DNA of 6,192 nt from REEB95 sp035275845 (GTDB taxonomy: Bacteria > Pseudomonadota > Alphaproteobacteria > ATCC43930 > CGMCC-115725), in contig DATEMD010000149.1 of NCBI GenBank assembly GCA_035275845.1, positions 1-6,192 on the forward strand, written 5' to 3'. The notes under the pieces were generated by a model. It ran no database searches. It was not told where the DNA came from and was given only the letters and a program-made list of their open reading frames with translations. A program made the position numbers and the translations under genes. Shown here piece by piece: positions 6,110-6,192 of the stretch (the first letter of the stretch is position 1; every line of letters begins with the position of its first letter).

Positions 6110-6192
6110 ATGGGTTATCGGGTCGCGGTCGTCGGCGCCACCGGCAATGTCGGGCGCGAGATGTTGAGCATTCTCAGCGAGCGCAGCTTCCC
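6110..6192 (+). CDS. asd: Aspartate-semialdehyde dehydrogenase, N-terminal fragment cut by window edge
   Basis: Only the first 27 codons plus two bases are present. They read MGYRVAVVGATGNVG followed by REMLSILSERSF, the typical N-terminus of proteobacterial aspartate-semialdehyde dehydrogenase: a beta strand leading into the GATGNVG dinucleotide-binding loop (residues 9-15) and the first Rossmann helix. The full enzyme, about 340 residues, reduces L-aspartyl-4-phosphate with NADPH to aspartate 4-semialdehyde, the branch point to lysine/diaminopimelate, threonine and methionine. The catalytic Cys and His lie beyond the window, so intactness cannot be judged. Other GxTGxxG enzymes such as N-acetyl-glutamyl-phosphate reductase share the loop, but the V-G-ATGNVGREML wording favours Asd. 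It has a strong AGGAG site and is divergent from panB across 183 bases. Confidence 0.88.
   Translation, partial: MGYRVAVVGATGNVGREMLSILSERSF

Overview
The window is a GC-rich (roughly 60-65% by eye), densely coded bacterial chromosome segment with short intergenic gaps. The gene set and the sequence style of PanB, Asd and the GldF/GldG/DUF4340 set suggest a Gram-negative alphaproteobacterium, possibly Rhodospirillales-like. That placement is an inference from familiarity with these proteins; no 16S or other marker is present. I see no mobile element, phage gene, CRISPR array, tRNA or rRNA, and no stretch above 183 bases without a gene.

Left part (1-3794, all + strand) is one tightly packed operon. 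It holds the 3' part of a GldF-like ABC-2 permease (cut by the window edge), a GldG-like membrane-anchored auxiliary protein with a large periplasmic domain, a DUF4340 membrane-anchored periplasmic protein, and a 56-residue four-cysteine DUF1289 protein whose GTG start overlaps the DUF4340 stop. The first three form the conserved core of an ABC export machine of unknown substrate; the ATPase (GldA-like) is expected just upstream, outside the window. DUF1289 is coupled to it by translation but has no evident mechanistic link.

Middle part (3865-5058, + strand) carries a pirin-family bicupin protein with its iron-binding residues intact, then a 102-residue predicted lipoprotein that I can describe but not name.

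Right part carries panB (minus strand, ketopantoate hydroxymethyltransferase, first committed step of pantothenate synthesis), which ends 4 bases from the lipoprotein gene, tail to tail. Divergent from panB, across a 183-base gap holding both promoters, is the first 27 codons of asd (aspartate-semialdehyde dehydrogenase).

Most of the window is ordinary housekeeping sequence. The part that deserves attention is the uncharacterised GldF/GldG/DUF4340 export cassette with its coupled DUF1289 gene; I do not see a wholly new system. Long antisense open frames are explained by codon bias and are rejected.
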